Of a stretch of DNA of 64,000 nucleotides, positions 51,457 to 60,918 are shown piece by piece; the stretch's first letter is position 1, and each line of letters begins with the position of its first letter. The notes under the pieces are model-generated. The model had not been told where the DNA came from. It saw only the letters and a program-made list of their open reading frames with translations, and searched no databases. A program made the position numbers and the translations under genes. The stretch lies in NCBI GenBank assembly GCA_031275485.1, contig JAISOS010000019.1, forward strand, positions 1 through 64,000, in the 5' to 3' direction. The stretch is from Clostridiales bacterium. GTDB lineage: Bacteria > Bacillota > Clostridia > Christensenellales > JAISNN01.

Positions 51457-52845
51457 ATGGATATCTCTCCGCAAAAATTTCTTTCGATAAAGGAAGTTCT
51501 CGCTTACTCGCTAGGCCTGTTCGGTTTTCAGCTCATCGTCGGCTTTTTGAATTCCTACCAGGCGGAATTCTATTTTACGGCTATGAACGCAAACCTCGCG
51601 GTTACGGGCGTTTTGATTTTGATTGTGAAAATCGTCTCGGCGGCGTTTGACCCCGTCGTCGGCAACATGATAGAAAAAAGGGGCAAATTGAAGCCGTTTA
51701 TACTTGTATCCGTATTGCCGCTTTTTATTATGACCGTGGTGATATTCATCAAAGTTCCCCTCGCGGGTGTCGGGCTGTACGCCTATATCTTTTTTACTTT
51801 TTTGCTGTTCAGTATGGCGGCGACACTCGGCGACGTGCCGTCGTGCGCAATCGCTTCAAGCGTTACCCCCAACCCGACCGAGCGCACAAATCTCGTTTCG
51901 CTCTCGAACACGCTGAAAGCTATCGGGTTATCCGCATCCGCCGCAGTTATCCCCGTCGTCTGTCTGATAGTTCCGGGCGGTTCCGCCGTCGTAACGCAAA
52001 ACGGCGCGCCTGACACGCCTATAAGCACGCTCGAATATACCGTTTCCGCCATTGCGATAGCCGTTGTCGGTTGCGTTTTCTTTCTCTTTATTTATTTTTT
52101 CAATAAGGAACGCGTACCCTATGCCGCCGAAAAAATGTCGTTTCGCGATATGCTTGGCGTGTTAAAGGGAAACAAACCCTTTATGCTCGTCATAATTTCC
52201 TGCTTCTTGGGCTTCGGCAGACAAATACAGACCGGCATAGCCGTCCAAGCCGCAAATTCCATTATGGGAGGGCAAAATTATTTGCTAATAATAGGCATTA
52301 CGGGCGGTATAGGCGGAGTGATAAGTATGTCCCTAACGCCGCTCCTCATAAAAAAATTCGGCGAAAAAAGGACTTATATCGGCTTGTCGCTGTACGGCTT
52401 CGTCATGTCGCTCGTAACTTTTTTGGTCGGCTATGAAAATATAGCCGTTATGCTCGTACTTTTGTTTTTCGCGGGCTTTCAATTCGGTGTGGTCAATATA
52501 CTGCCCGTCGTTATGGCGACGGACAGCGTCGACTATTATGAATACAAAACGGGAAAACGCGCCGAAGGTACGATTTACGCCGCGCTAAGTCTCACAGTCA
52601 AGGTTACGCTTGCTATGGGTACGGCTTTGGGGCTTGCCCTAGTCAACTTTTCTGGCTACGACATCGCGCTCGGCGGGCTTCAATCCGAGGGAACTAAGAC
52701 CATGGTCTACTTCGCTTACGCCGCCGCGCCTGGTATTTTTAGCCTGTTGTCCGTGTTCCCGATTATTAAATACGACCTCGTCGGAAAAAAGAAATTGGAA
52801 ATCGCCGCCGAATTGCAGGCAAGGAGAGGCGCGGAAAATCCTTAA
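51457..52845 (+). CDS. GPH-family sugar:cation symporter (MFS)
   Basis: The 462-residue product has about twelve membrane segments with the glycoside-pentoside-hexuronide layout: LGLFGFQLIVGF start, DPVVGNMIEKRGKLKPFI cation-binding loop near 67-84, and MATDSVDYYEYKTGKRAEG near 351-369. Such carriers take up disaccharides or uronides with Na+ or H+. AAAGGAG lies 15 nt before the ATG. It could feed the intracellular glycosidases of this window, but it is not in an operon with any of them. Confidence 0.9.
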   Translation: MDISPQKFLSIKEVLAYSLGLFGFQLIVGFLNSYQAEFYFTAMNANLAVTGVLILIVKIVSAAFDPVVGNMIEKRGKLKPFILVSVLPLFIMTVVIFIKVPLAGVGLYAYIFFTFLLFSMAATLGDVPSCAIASSVTPNPTERTNLVSLSNTLKAIGLSASAAVIPVVCLIVPGGSAVVTQNGAPDTPISTLEYTVSAIAIAVVGCVFFLFIYFFNKERVPYAAEKMSFRDMLGVLKGNKPFMLVIISCFLGFGRQIQTGIAVQAANSIMGGQNYLLIIGITGGIGGVISMSLTPLLIKKFGEKRTYIGLSLYGFVMSLVTFLVGYENIAVMLVLLFFAGFQFGVVNILPVVMATDSVDYYEYKTGKRAEGTIYAALSLTVKVTLAMGTALGLALVNFSGYDIALGGLQSEGTKTMVYFAYAAAPGIFSLLSVFPIIKYDLVGKKKLEIAAELQARRGAENP

Positions 52846-52893
52846 GTCTTCGATTTTTTGTACGCGCTTATTCACATTACTGCCGGCAGAATC

Positions 52894-54759
52894 TTATTCT
52901 TTATATTTACTCAAATTAAGCATTAACACGCTTATGTCGGCGGGCGAAACTCCCGATATGCGCATCGCCTGTCCGACGGACAGCGGCTTTATTTTATCCA
53001 ATTTGAGCTTCGCCTCATTGCGGAGCCCCGACAGCGTTTTGTAGTCTATTCCCTCCGGAATCGGACGTTCGTCGGCTTTTAAAAAGAGCTTTATTTCGCT
53101 TTCCTGCTTTTCGATATAGCCTCCGTATTTAATTTCAGCCTCCGCTTCGCTGAGCGCGGCGCGGGAATAGCACGAAAATTCGCCGTTCTCCGATAAGTCG
53201 GCAAAGCAAAAATCCGGTCGTTTAATAAGCTCGCGAATCAAATATCCGCGCGGAACAAGCGGAATGTTTTTTGTTTCGAAAACGCCTTTCAAAAACGACG
53301 GAGGCAAAACCTTTTCAATTTTTGCGTATATTTCTTTTAGCTCCGTTTGTTTTTTTAAATATTTTTCATAACGCGCATCGCTCACAAGCCCAACATCCCG
53401 TCCTTTTTCGGTCAAACGCGTGTCGGCATTGTCCTGACGCAAGATCAGACGGTATTCCGCGCGCGAGGTCATCATTCTGTACGGCTCGATAGTCCCTTTC
53501 GTCACCAAGTCGTCTATCAAAACTCCGATATACGCCTCGTTTCGCTTCAAAATTAGCGGAGACCGTCCTTTCAGATACATAGCGGCGTTTATTCCGGCTA
53601 TAACGCCCTGCGCCGCCGCCTCCTCGTAACCGCTTGTGCCGTTCAGCTGTCCTGCGGTAAAAAGCCCGCGTATGCGCTTCATGCCAAGTGCGGGCGTAAG
53701 CTGCTCGGGATTAAGACAATCGTACTCTATAGCGTAAGCAAACCGCATAATTTCAGCGTTTTCAAGTCCCTCGACCGAATGGATTACCCGTTCCTGTACA
53801 TCTGCGGGCAACGAACTGCTTCCGCCCTGCACATACATTTCGTCGGTGTCCGTTCCCTCCGGCTCGATGAAAATTTGATGCCTTTCCTTTTCGGGAAAAC
53901 ACATAATTTTGTCCTCTATCGAGGGGCAATAGCGCGGACCCACGCCGCTTATACTCCCGTTATACATGGGCGAGCGCGAAATGTTTTTTAGGATCTCACG
54001 GCGCGTCTCCTCCGTCGTCCGCGTAAGATAGCAAACCGCCTGCGCGTCCGCCGGAGTATCGTAAAAGTCGTTCATAAACGAAAATGAGCATATTCCCGTT
54101 TCGCCCCTTTGTATCTGCATTTTGGAAAAATCTACGCCGCGTCGGTGTATGCGCGGCGGTGTGCCGGTCTTGAAACGGCGTATTTCTATACCCGAATCCG
54201 AGAGAGAACGGCTCAATTTTTCCGCCGCGAAAAAACCCGACGGTCCGGATTTTTTAGAATATTCGCCGATTATGACGCGGGAATCAAGATATACGCCCGT
54301 GGCGAGTATGACGGCGGCGCAATAATAGGTAACGCCCGTAGCGGTTTTTACGCCTTTTATGCCGCCCGCGCCGTCCAAAAGCAGTTCCTCCGCCTCGTCT
54401 TGCATAACGGTCAACCCGCTTTGCGCTTCCAACGTTTTTTTCAAAATACGGTGATACAAGCCCTTATCAACTTGCCCCCTTAAACTTCTAACCGCCGCGC
54501 CTTTCGCGCCGTTCAGCACTTTCATTTGAATAAGAGCTTTGTCCGCCGTAATTCCGATTTCCCCGCCTAATGCGTCGACCTCTCTGACCAACTGTGCCTT
54601 GGAAGTACCGCCGATATTCGGATTGCACGCCAAAAAGCCTATGGAATCCAAGCTCATAGTCAATAAAAGCGTCTTTAAACCCAGCCGCGAAAGCGCTAGC
54701 GCAGACTCGCTACCCGCATGTCCCGCGCCTATTACGACGGCATCAAATTGTTTTTGCAT
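52894..54759 (-). CDS. mnmG: tRNA uridine-34 modification enzyme MnmG (GidA)
   Basis: MnmG works with MnmE to add a carboxymethylaminomethyl group to the wobble uridine, using FAD. The 621-residue product has the FAD dinucleotide motif GAGHAGSESALA at 11-22, the KTGTPPRI motif near 200, the C-terminal TSRAEYRLILRQDNAD block near 430, and a helical tail that binds MnmE. AAAGAGA precedes the ATG, a modest site. It lies downstream of mnmE on the same strand, 195 bp away, with a vestigial copy of the mnmE end in the gap. Confidence 0.97.
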   Translation of the reverse strand: MQKQFDAVVIGAGHAGSESALALSRLGLKTLLLTMSLDSIGFLACNPNIGGTSKAQLVREVDALGGEIGITADKALIQMKVLNGAKGAAVRSLRGQVDKGLYHRILKKTLEAQSGLTVMQDEAEELLLDGAGGIKGVKTATGVTYYCAAVILATGVYLDSRVIIGEYSKKSGPSGFFAAEKLSRSLSDSGIEIRRFKTGTPPRIHRRGVDFSKMQIQRGETGICSFSFMNDFYDTPADAQAVCYLTRTTEETRREILKNISRSPMYNGSISGVGPRYCPSIEDKIMCFPEKERHQIFIEPEGTDTDEMYVQGGSSSLPADVQERVIHSVEGLENAEIMRFAYAIEYDCLNPEQLTPALGMKRIRGLFTAGQLNGTSGYEEAAAQGVIAGINAAMYLKGRSPLILKRNEAYIGVLIDDLVTKGTIEPYRMMTSRAEYRLILRQDNADTRLTEKGRDVGLVSDARYEKYLKKQTELKEIYAKIEKVLPPSFLKGVFETKNIPLVPRGYLIRELIKRPDFCFADLSENGEFSCYSRAALSEAEAEIKYGGYIEKQESEIKLFLKADERPIPEGIDYKTLSGLRNEAKLKLDKIKPLSVGQAMRISGVSPADISVLMLNLSKYKE

Positions 54760-54820
54760 TGTTTATTTCTCTTTGTTTTTTAATTCTTTATCCTTTCCCG
54801 TATTGTCGTATTATTGTAAT

Positions 54821-54885
54821 TCTCCAAGCAAAATTTTCCGAAAATTCCGTCTATAGAGCATCTCGGAAGCGGTATTGTCGGATAA
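54821..54885 (-). pseudogene. Vestigial duplicate of the mnmE 3' end
   Basis: On plus, CAAGCAAAATTTTCCGAAAA at 54825-54844 and, after a short diverged piece, CTCGGAAGCGGT near 54861-54873 match the end of mnmE at 54965-55012 with a 139-bp offset. A one-base insertion shifts the frame, and the stop codon is not preserved. Confidence 0.8.
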
Positions 54886-54954
54886 ATAAGTTTTTTGTCA
54901 GTTTTCATGTTGCGCGATACCCGTAAAAGCAGGTTACGGTTCGTTTTTTTGTTC

Positions 54955-56337
54955 TCACTTTCCCAAACAAAATTTTCCGAAAATCTCGTCTATGAGCGCC
55001 TCGGAAGCGGTTTGACCCGTAATTCTGCCGAGCGCGCTCCACGCCGCCCGCAAATCTATGAGAATACATTCGGCGGCGTTATCGAAAAACCCCTCGCTGG
55101 CGGCTTTTAAATGAGCTATCGCATCCGCTATCTCAGCGCCTTGCCGCATATTGACCGCCGTTTCCGCACCGCCGTCTCCACTCTTAAAGCGTTCCGCTAA
55201 AACATTCAAAAGCCGCTCCGTTCCTTCTCCCGTAAGCGCGGAGACGCCGAAAATCTCGATTTCGCCAAACCGCTCCCGCAACTCGCTCGAATTCTCATCG
55301 AATGAGGAAATTGAGGAAATTTTATCAATTTTATTGAAAACTACTATGACCTCGCGCTCCTTTAAAAAATCTGTGTCGGGTAAAAAACCGCTACTTTCGT
55401 ATTCGTCCGCGTCTATAACGAGAAGAACTATATCCGCGCCCTTTGCGGCGGCGTAGGAACGTTCTATACCCTTTTTCTCTATAACGCCGTCCGCTTCGGA
55501 ATCGGCACGAATTCCTGCGGTGTCGACAAGATTTAAACGTACCCCGCCGTACTCAAAGCTCTCTTCAACGGTGTCCCGCGTAGTGCCCGCGATTTCCGTA
55601 ACGATAGCCCTGTCACGCCCTGAAAGGCGGTTTAAAAGCGAGGATTTGCCCGCGTTCGGCGCTCCTATCAGCGCGACGTTTACGCCGCGTTTTACGACCT
55701 CAGTCCGCTTCGCCGATTTTAAAAGAAACTCGGCGTGGGCAATAAGTCCGCCCAAAGCCTCCGCCGACTCGGCGTCCGCCCCGTCCACTTCGTCGGGGTA
55801 GTCGAGAACCGCCTCTATGCCCGCGATAATACCCGCGAGCGCATCCTGCATGGCGCAGGTTTCCTTGGACAATTCTCCGTTCATCAGCCGACACGCCGCC
55901 CTAAGCGCGGCGGTGCTGTCTGCGTTTATAACGTCTATTATACCCTCCGCGTCGGACAGCCTAATTTTGCCGTTCAAAAATGCGCGTTTCGTGAATTCGC
56001 CGGGCTCCGCAGGGTATACGCCAAGATAATAAAGTTTTTTTAAAACGGCGTTTAAGAGCGTCTCGCCGCCGTGACAATGAAATTCGACTACATCCTCGCC
56101 CGTAAAGGAATCCGGGGCACGGAAAAACACCATATAGCATCTGTCAATTACCCCGTCTGCTTCAACCACGCCGAAATTCATAACGGCGTGTACGGCGCGC
56201 TCAACGGATTTTAGCGCGGAGTTTTTCGGCTCGAAAAGCCGCGCCGCGATTTTTAAACAGCCCTCGCCGCTGATTCTGATTATTCCTATGCCGCCCCTGC
56301 CCCTCGGCGTGGACGGCGCGGCTATTATTTTCCGCAT
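54955..56337 (-). CDS. mnmE: tRNA modification GTPase MnmE (TrmE)
   Basis: MnmE is the GTPase partner of MnmG in wobble-uridine modification. The 460-residue product has the N-terminal folate-binding domain (STPRGRGGIGIIRISG), a helical domain, and an inserted G domain: GAPNAGKSS near 226, GTTRDTVEE near 253, DTAG near 272 and NKID near 337. The C-terminal catalytic motif reads FCLGK, within the C(I/L/V)GK pattern. AAGGAGAG precedes the ATG. It leads the mnmE-mnmG pair. Confidence 0.97.
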   Translation of the reverse strand: MRKIIAAPSTPRGRGGIGIIRISGEGCLKIAARLFEPKNSALKSVERAVHAVMNFGVVEADGVIDRCYMVFFRAPDSFTGEDVVEFHCHGGETLLNAVLKKLYYLGVYPAEPGEFTKRAFLNGKIRLSDAEGIIDVINADSTAALRAACRLMNGELSKETCAMQDALAGIIAGIEAVLDYPDEVDGADAESAEALGGLIAHAEFLLKSAKRTEVVKRGVNVALIGAPNAGKSSLLNRLSGRDRAIVTEIAGTTRDTVEESFEYGGVRLNLVDTAGIRADSEADGVIEKKGIERSYAAAKGADIVLLVIDADEYESSGFLPDTDFLKEREVIVVFNKIDKISSISSFDENSSELRERFGEIEIFGVSALTGEGTERLLNVLAERFKSGDGGAETAVNMRQGAEIADAIAHLKAASEGFFDNAAECILIDLRAAWSALGRITGQTASEALIDEIFGKFCLGK

Positions 56338-56373
56338 TTACAGCTCTCCTTTTTTGAGTTTTTGCGCTTTTTT

Positions 56374-56425
56374 ATTCGCGGAGAAAACCTTTTCGCCGAA
56401 AAGATTACGCGCCGTTCCTCTTTTC
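56374..56425 (-). repeat. HP-1-like remnant
   Basis: ATTCGCGGAGAAAACCTTTTCG, loop, CGAAAAGATTACGCGCCG, TTCCTCTTTTC. It lies between mfd and mnmE. Confidence 0.4.
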
Positions 56426-56470
56426 ATAAAGATTTCGTTTTTTATCACACGGCTTCGCGGCGTTGAATTT

Positions 56471-59400
56471 TTATTTTTCACCTAACGCCGCACGTAAAAA
56501 GCCCGAGAGTCTTTCTATTTTCTGCGCGGTATTCAAATTCCTCGCGTTAAAGATGAGCGCGGGCGCTTTTTCAGAACCCGTCAAAACTGAATTTTTGTCT
56601 TTGGCTATCAAATTTACCAACCGTTTATGCCGCGAAAAGGTCTTGTCAAAGGTTATGCCGAGACCCCGCGCGTTTATCATAATTCTTAATGCGTCGAGCC
56701 TTCCCGCCATGTTTTTTATGAGCGCGATGTCTATCAAATTCAAAACGGAAACAGGCGGCTTGCCGTAGATTTCGTTTAATTCGGCTAAATATTTCGTTTT
56801 TCCGGCCGCATTTTCAATGCGCGCGATTTTATTGTAAATTTCAAGCTTATCCGCGCCGGAAGCATAGGAATCATCTATATAGGTATCTATATCCACGTCG
56901 AAACGCACCTCCGTCTCCACGCTCTTTTCGACCGCCTCGCCCCTTAACTCGCTCACCGCCTCTTTCAGCATACGGCTATATAACTCGTAACCCACCCTTT
57001 CCATATGCCCGTGCTGTTCCGCGCCCAAAACACTGCCCGCTCCGCGTATTTCCAAATCGCGCATGGCAAGCTTGTAACCGCTACCGAAATCCGTGTAGTC
57101 CATAACGGCGTTGAGTCTCTGCATAGCGCTTTCCGTCAAAATTTTACCAGGCTCGTACGTGAAATAGGCGTGCGCGACGAGTCCGCTCCGTCCGACGCGT
57201 CCGCGTAGCTGATACAACGTGGCAAGACCGAATTTGTCCGCGTTGCAGACGATTATGGTATTTGCGTTCGGGAGGTCTATGCCGTTTTCTATTATAGTCG
57301 TACATACAAGCAGATCCGCCTCACCGTTATAAAACGCCGTCATTTTTTCGTCGAGAACCGCGCCCGTCATTTTTCCATGCGCGACGATTATTTGTATATC
57401 GTCGGACGCGTCGAAAAGGCGGCTTATGCCGTATGCGAAGCCATCTATGCGCTCTACGTTGTTGAACAGTATAAAGCATTGTCCGCCGCGGCTTTTTTCA
57501 CGCAAAACGGCGTCCTTTATCAGACCTTCCGAATATTCCGTAACATAAGTCTCGACCGGAACGCGGTTTTTCGGCGGCGTTTCAAGCAAACTTATGTCGC
57601 GTATGCCCGAGAGCGACATATGCAGGGTGCGCGGAATAGGCGTAGCCGAAAGCGTCAGTACGTTGACGTTGTTTTTTACCGTTTTGATTTTTTCCTTATG
57701 TTCCACGCCGAATCTCTGTTCCTCATCGAGTACCAAAAGTCCTATGTCGTGAAAGCTAACGTCGTCGGAGAGCAAACGATGCGTCGCGACGATTATATTC
57801 AGCCTGCCGTCCTTTAAATCCTTTAAGACTTTTTTGACCTCCTCGCGGCTTTCAAAACGCGATAGTATGCCAACGTTCAACTTGAAATTCTTAGTTCTGG
57901 ACAAAACCGTATTGTAATGCTGCCTTGCGAGAATTGTCGTCGGCGTTAAAATCGCCGCCTGCTTGCCCTCCGTAACGACCTTAAATATCGCGCGCAGAGC
58001 GACTTCCGTCTTGCCGTAGCCCGCGTCGCCGCATAACAGCCTGTCCATAATTCTGCCGTTTTCAAGATCGCTCTTTATGTCGGCAACCGCCGTTAGTTGA
58101 TCGTCGGTCTCATCAAACTCGAAACCATCTTCAAATTCTCTCTGCCATTCCGTATCCGCGCCGTAGACATGTCCCGCCGCGCGTTCGCGCTTATTATACA
58201 ATTCCAAAAGGTTGAACGCCAGTTGCCTGACGGATTTTTTTACGCTTTCCTTGACCTTGGCGAACTCCGCGCCGCCCATTTTCGAGAGCTTCGGCTCGCC
58301 GCCTCCCGTATACTTGCTCAGCTTATCGAGATTTTCCACGGGAACAAATAAAACCTCGTCGTTTCGGTAAATCACGCGCCCGTAATCGCGTACCGTCTCG
58401 CCCGTTTTCAGCTTTGCCACGCCTATAAATCTGCCTATACCATGAATATCGTGAACGATGTAATCCCCCGCTACGGGAATATAGCCCGTTCCTTTTCTTT
58501 CCGTCTTCTTTACGGTTTTTTGTTTTCGGAACAGATCGTTCGCGCCTATTACCGCAAGCCCGCTTTTTTCAAGAATAAATCCGTTTCCGATTTTAAGCGG
58601 CGTAATGCAAACGCCTTTGAAATTCGGAGGAGGCGCGTCGGCTAAAAACACGGCGGCTGACTTTTCCGAAAGACTTTCGTAAACGGATCTCGCGCGATCC
58701 TTTTCCTTGCAACATAAAACGACGCGCTTTCCGCTTTTTAAAAGCGCCTTTAAATCACTGACAAGCGCTTCGGGATTGGAGTTGTAAGACGCGGCTCTTA
58801 TCGAGGGCATATTCAACGCAGCGTCGGGAAAAAAGACGGGATTGAGCGATGAAATCTGCAAAAAAGCAATCGCCGCCGTATTTTTTGCCCCGGAAAAGCA
58901 TGCGTCCTCCGGAACTGCCGCGTCTTTGTGCTCGCGATAGATTTCACCGCTCGCCGTCAGGTTCGCTACGCGCTCGTAAAATTCTTCGTAATAGCCTTTC
59001 AGCCGTTCTTTTATAATATTCGGTTCGTCGTACAATACCGTCGCATCATCCGGAAGCCAATCGAAAACCGTCGAAAAGCTCTCCTTCGCGAAAGGTATAA
59101 TCCAATCGAAGCCACCGTAAGCCGAGGGCTTTTCCAACCTCTCAAGCGCGCCTTCCGTTATACTCTTTATGCGCAACCTGTCCGCGCCTTTCGGTATCTC
59201 TAAGCGCGCTATACGTTCCGCCGCCAATCTCGCCGCCGCCGCGTCGTAGAGTATTTCGCAGGCAGGATAAATCGTAACGCTCCCAAGCTCTCTTATTCCC
59301 ATCATAGATTCCGCGTCTATAACTTTGACCGACTCGACTATATCCCCAAAAAAGCTTATTCTGACGGGACTTCCCGCAACGGGATAGACGTCCAGAACGT

Positions 59401-59917
59401 CGCCCCTGACCGCAAACTCGCCCAGCGCGGAAATTCTGTCCGTTTTGATATAGCCGCAAAGCGTCAGCGCGCCTGCAAGCGCGTACAAATCCGCGTCCGC
59501 ACTCGTTTCAAGCCTAACCGCGCGCTCTTTAAAAAGGCGCGGACGAGGAAGATATTGCGCCAGAGTTTCCGGTGATATCACTAATGCTCCCGCATCGTTT
59601 TCAGCTAAATCCCTTAGAACGGACAGCCGTTCACGGGATAGAGCCGCATCCGCGCCGTGCTTATAAATCAAAAAATCGTCCTTACAGGGCAGTAGCAAAA
59701 CCTTTTTTTGCATATAATCGGACAGCTTCTCCGCAACCTCGGCGGCGTGAAGCCTGTCTCGGGCGACGTACAACACAAAACGGCGGAGAATCGCCGCCGT
59801 ATGGGGTCTTGCGTTCTCCGCCATAGAAAGTATGTTGACCTTTCCGCCGCCATCCGCAATACGCTTTAATTCGGCGTAGTTCTTGTCAAGGTTTTCTATT
59901 TTTAAAAAGTCATACAT
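56471..59917 (-). CDS. mfd: Transcription-repair coupling factor Mfd
   Basis: Mfd removes RNA polymerase stalled at lesions and recruits UvrA. The 1148-residue product has the N-terminal UvrB-like region (about 1-330), the CarD-like RNA-polymerase interaction domain (DYIVHDIHGIGRFIG near 485-500), the translocase with Walker A GDAGYGKTE near 630 and DEEQRFGVEHKEK near 728, and the C-terminal TRCF domain (after about 1000). No Shine-Dalgarno sequence lies before the ATG at 59917; translation may depend on the pth transcript upstream. Together with uvrA and uvrB it gives most of the excision-repair machinery; uvrC is not in the window. Confidence 0.96.
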   Translation of the reverse strand: MYDFLKIENLDKNYAELKRIADGGGKVNILSMAENARPHTAAILRRFVLYVARDRLHAAEVAEKLSDYMQKKVLLLPCKDDFLIYKHGADAALSRERLSVLRDLAENDAGALVISPETLAQYLPRPRLFKERAVRLETSADADLYALAGALTLCGYIKTDRISALGEFAVRGDVLDVYPVAGSPVRISFFGDIVESVKVIDAESMMGIRELGSVTIYPACEILYDAAAARLAAERIARLEIPKGADRLRIKSITEGALERLEKPSAYGGFDWIIPFAKESFSTVFDWLPDDATVLYDEPNIIKERLKGYYEEFYERVANLTASGEIYREHKDAAVPEDACFSGAKNTAAIAFLQISSLNPVFFPDAALNMPSIRAASYNSNPEALVSDLKALLKSGKRVVLCCKEKDRARSVYESLSEKSAAVFLADAPPPNFKGVCITPLKIGNGFILEKSGLAVIGANDLFRKQKTVKKTERKGTGYIPVAGDYIVHDIHGIGRFIGVAKLKTGETVRDYGRVIYRNDEVLFVPVENLDKLSKYTGGGEPKLSKMGGAEFAKVKESVKKSVRQLAFNLLELYNKRERAAGHVYGADTEWQREFEDGFEFDETDDQLTAVADIKSDLENGRIMDRLLCGDAGYGKTEVALRAIFKVVTEGKQAAILTPTTILARQHYNTVLSRTKNFKLNVGILSRFESREEVKKVLKDLKDGRLNIIVATHRLLSDDVSFHDIGLLVLDEEQRFGVEHKEKIKTVKNNVNVLTLSATPIPRTLHMSLSGIRDISLLETPPKNRVPVETYVTEYSEGLIKDAVLREKSRGGQCFILFNNVERIDGFAYGISRLFDASDDIQIIVAHGKMTGAVLDEKMTAFYNGEADLLVCTTIIENGIDLPNANTIIVCNADKFGLATLYQLRGRVGRSGLVAHAYFTYEPGKILTESAMQRLNAVMDYTDFGSGYKLAMRDLEIRGAGSVLGAEQHGHMERVGYELYSRMLKEAVSELRGEAVEKSVETEVRFDVDIDTYIDDSYASGADKLEIYNKIARIENAAGKTKYLAELNEIYGKPPVSVLNLIDIALIKNMAGRLDALRIMINARGLGITFDKTFSRHKRLVNLIAKDKNSVLTGSEKAPALIFNARNLNTAQKIERLSGFLRAALGEK

Positions 59918-60134
59918 TATTCATGGTTTGCGGTCTGTTACCGCGCGCGCACAAAATATTATCGGCGCGTTTTTCTTTTTATGTCGTTCGTTATATGTGA
60001 ACGCAACTTAATAATCGCGTATAATTAATCCTTTTAAAATTGCGGCGCCGCCGTATATATTTTTCGTCTGCACGTTTTTTCTATTTTCACGCCGTCCGCG
60101 CTATATGAACGCGCGTAATATCATAAGGCTTATT

Positions 60135-60689
60135 CTATCCGTTGTACTCGCGCATAATCCTTTCAAAATCTCTGTTATAAATATAATCGCCGACGGCTTT
60201 CGCGGCTCTTTCCGCCGATTCGGTCAATATTTTCATATCGTCCGCGCCAAGCCCGCCCAAAACATAATCTCTGAGCGGCTTTTCCGTGTCTTTTTTTATG
60301 CCTATTCTGATACGCGGAACATAACCCGCTTTTAAAATCACATCGCGCATTCCGTTGTGCGTTCCCGCGCTACCGTCTCTTCTGATTCTCAGCGTTCCAA
60401 GCGGAATATCCGCGTCGTCGTATACGATCATGACCTCGCTTTCCTTCGCGCCGTATTTGCCTATAAGCTCGCGGACCGCGTCTCCCGACAGATTCATATA
60501 AGTTTGAGGTTTGGCGATTACGATTTTTTCACTCCCATTATAGAACTTCCCCGTCAGCGACTTACATTCTTTATCCTTAAGCCTTACGTTAAGAAGCGCG
60601 GAGAGCGCGTCCGCGAACAAAAAACCCGCGTTGTGAAAAGTCCTCGCGTATTCCTCCCCAGGATTGCCGAGTCCGACCGCAATAAGCAT
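60135..60689 (-). CDS. pth: Peptidyl-tRNA hydrolase
   Basis: Pth recycles tRNA from dropped-off peptidyl-tRNA. The 184-residue product has GLGNPGEEYARTFHNAGF (catalytic His near 20, Asn near 10), KPQTYMNLSG near 60, and YDDADIPLGTLRIRRDGSAGTHNGMRD by parts near 90-115, all family hallmarks. CGGAGAAAGAA precedes the ATG. pth followed by mfd is a conserved Firmicutes order; the gap here is 217 bp and includes a possible eroded copy of the pth end. Confidence 0.97.
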   Translation of the reverse strand: MLIAVGLGNPGEEYARTFHNAGFLFADALSALLNVRLKDKECKSLTGKFYNGSEKIVIAKPQTYMNLSGDAVRELIGKYGAKESEVMIVYDDADIPLGTLRIRRDGSAGTHNGMRDVILKAGYVPRIRIGIKKDTEKPLRDYVLGGLGADDMKILTESAERAAKAVGDYIYNRDFERIMREYNG

Positions 60690-60770
60690 TTCTTTCTCCG
60701 TAATTTAAAAGATTTTTAAGTCCCGTTAAATTCTATACGAAACTAACCGTCTTTGTCAAGGAAAAACGAG

Positions 60771-60809
60771 ACAAAAAAGAGTCGTTTCAATTTTGCGTTT
60801 TGAAACGAC
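60771..60809 (-). terminator. Terminator after cvpA
   Basis: GTCGTTTCAA (60781-60790) and TTGAAACGAC (60800-60809), a perfect 10-bp stem with a 9-nt loop, followed on minus by TCTTTTTTGTC. Confidence 0.85.
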
Positions 60810-60828
60810 CCGATCTTTCATAATGCGG

Positions 60829-60895
60829 CGACGTCTGTCCGACGCCCATTTAATAAATCCCAAAAACTTATCCACCCCATTCAAAATCCCGAATA
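60829..60895 (-). pseudogene. Vestigial duplicate of the cvpA 3' end
   Basis: The segment around 60848 (ATTTAATAAATCC, AAAAACTTATCC, ATTCAAAA) matches the gene's own end around 60921 (ATTTAATAAATCC, AAAGACTTGCC, GTTCAAAA) with a 73-bp offset. The match extends past the stop (CGACG..TCTGTCC). The stop codon TAG has become TGG in the duplicate. Confidence 0.85.
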
Positions 60896-60918
60896 AAATA
60901 CGACGACCTCTGTCCCCG

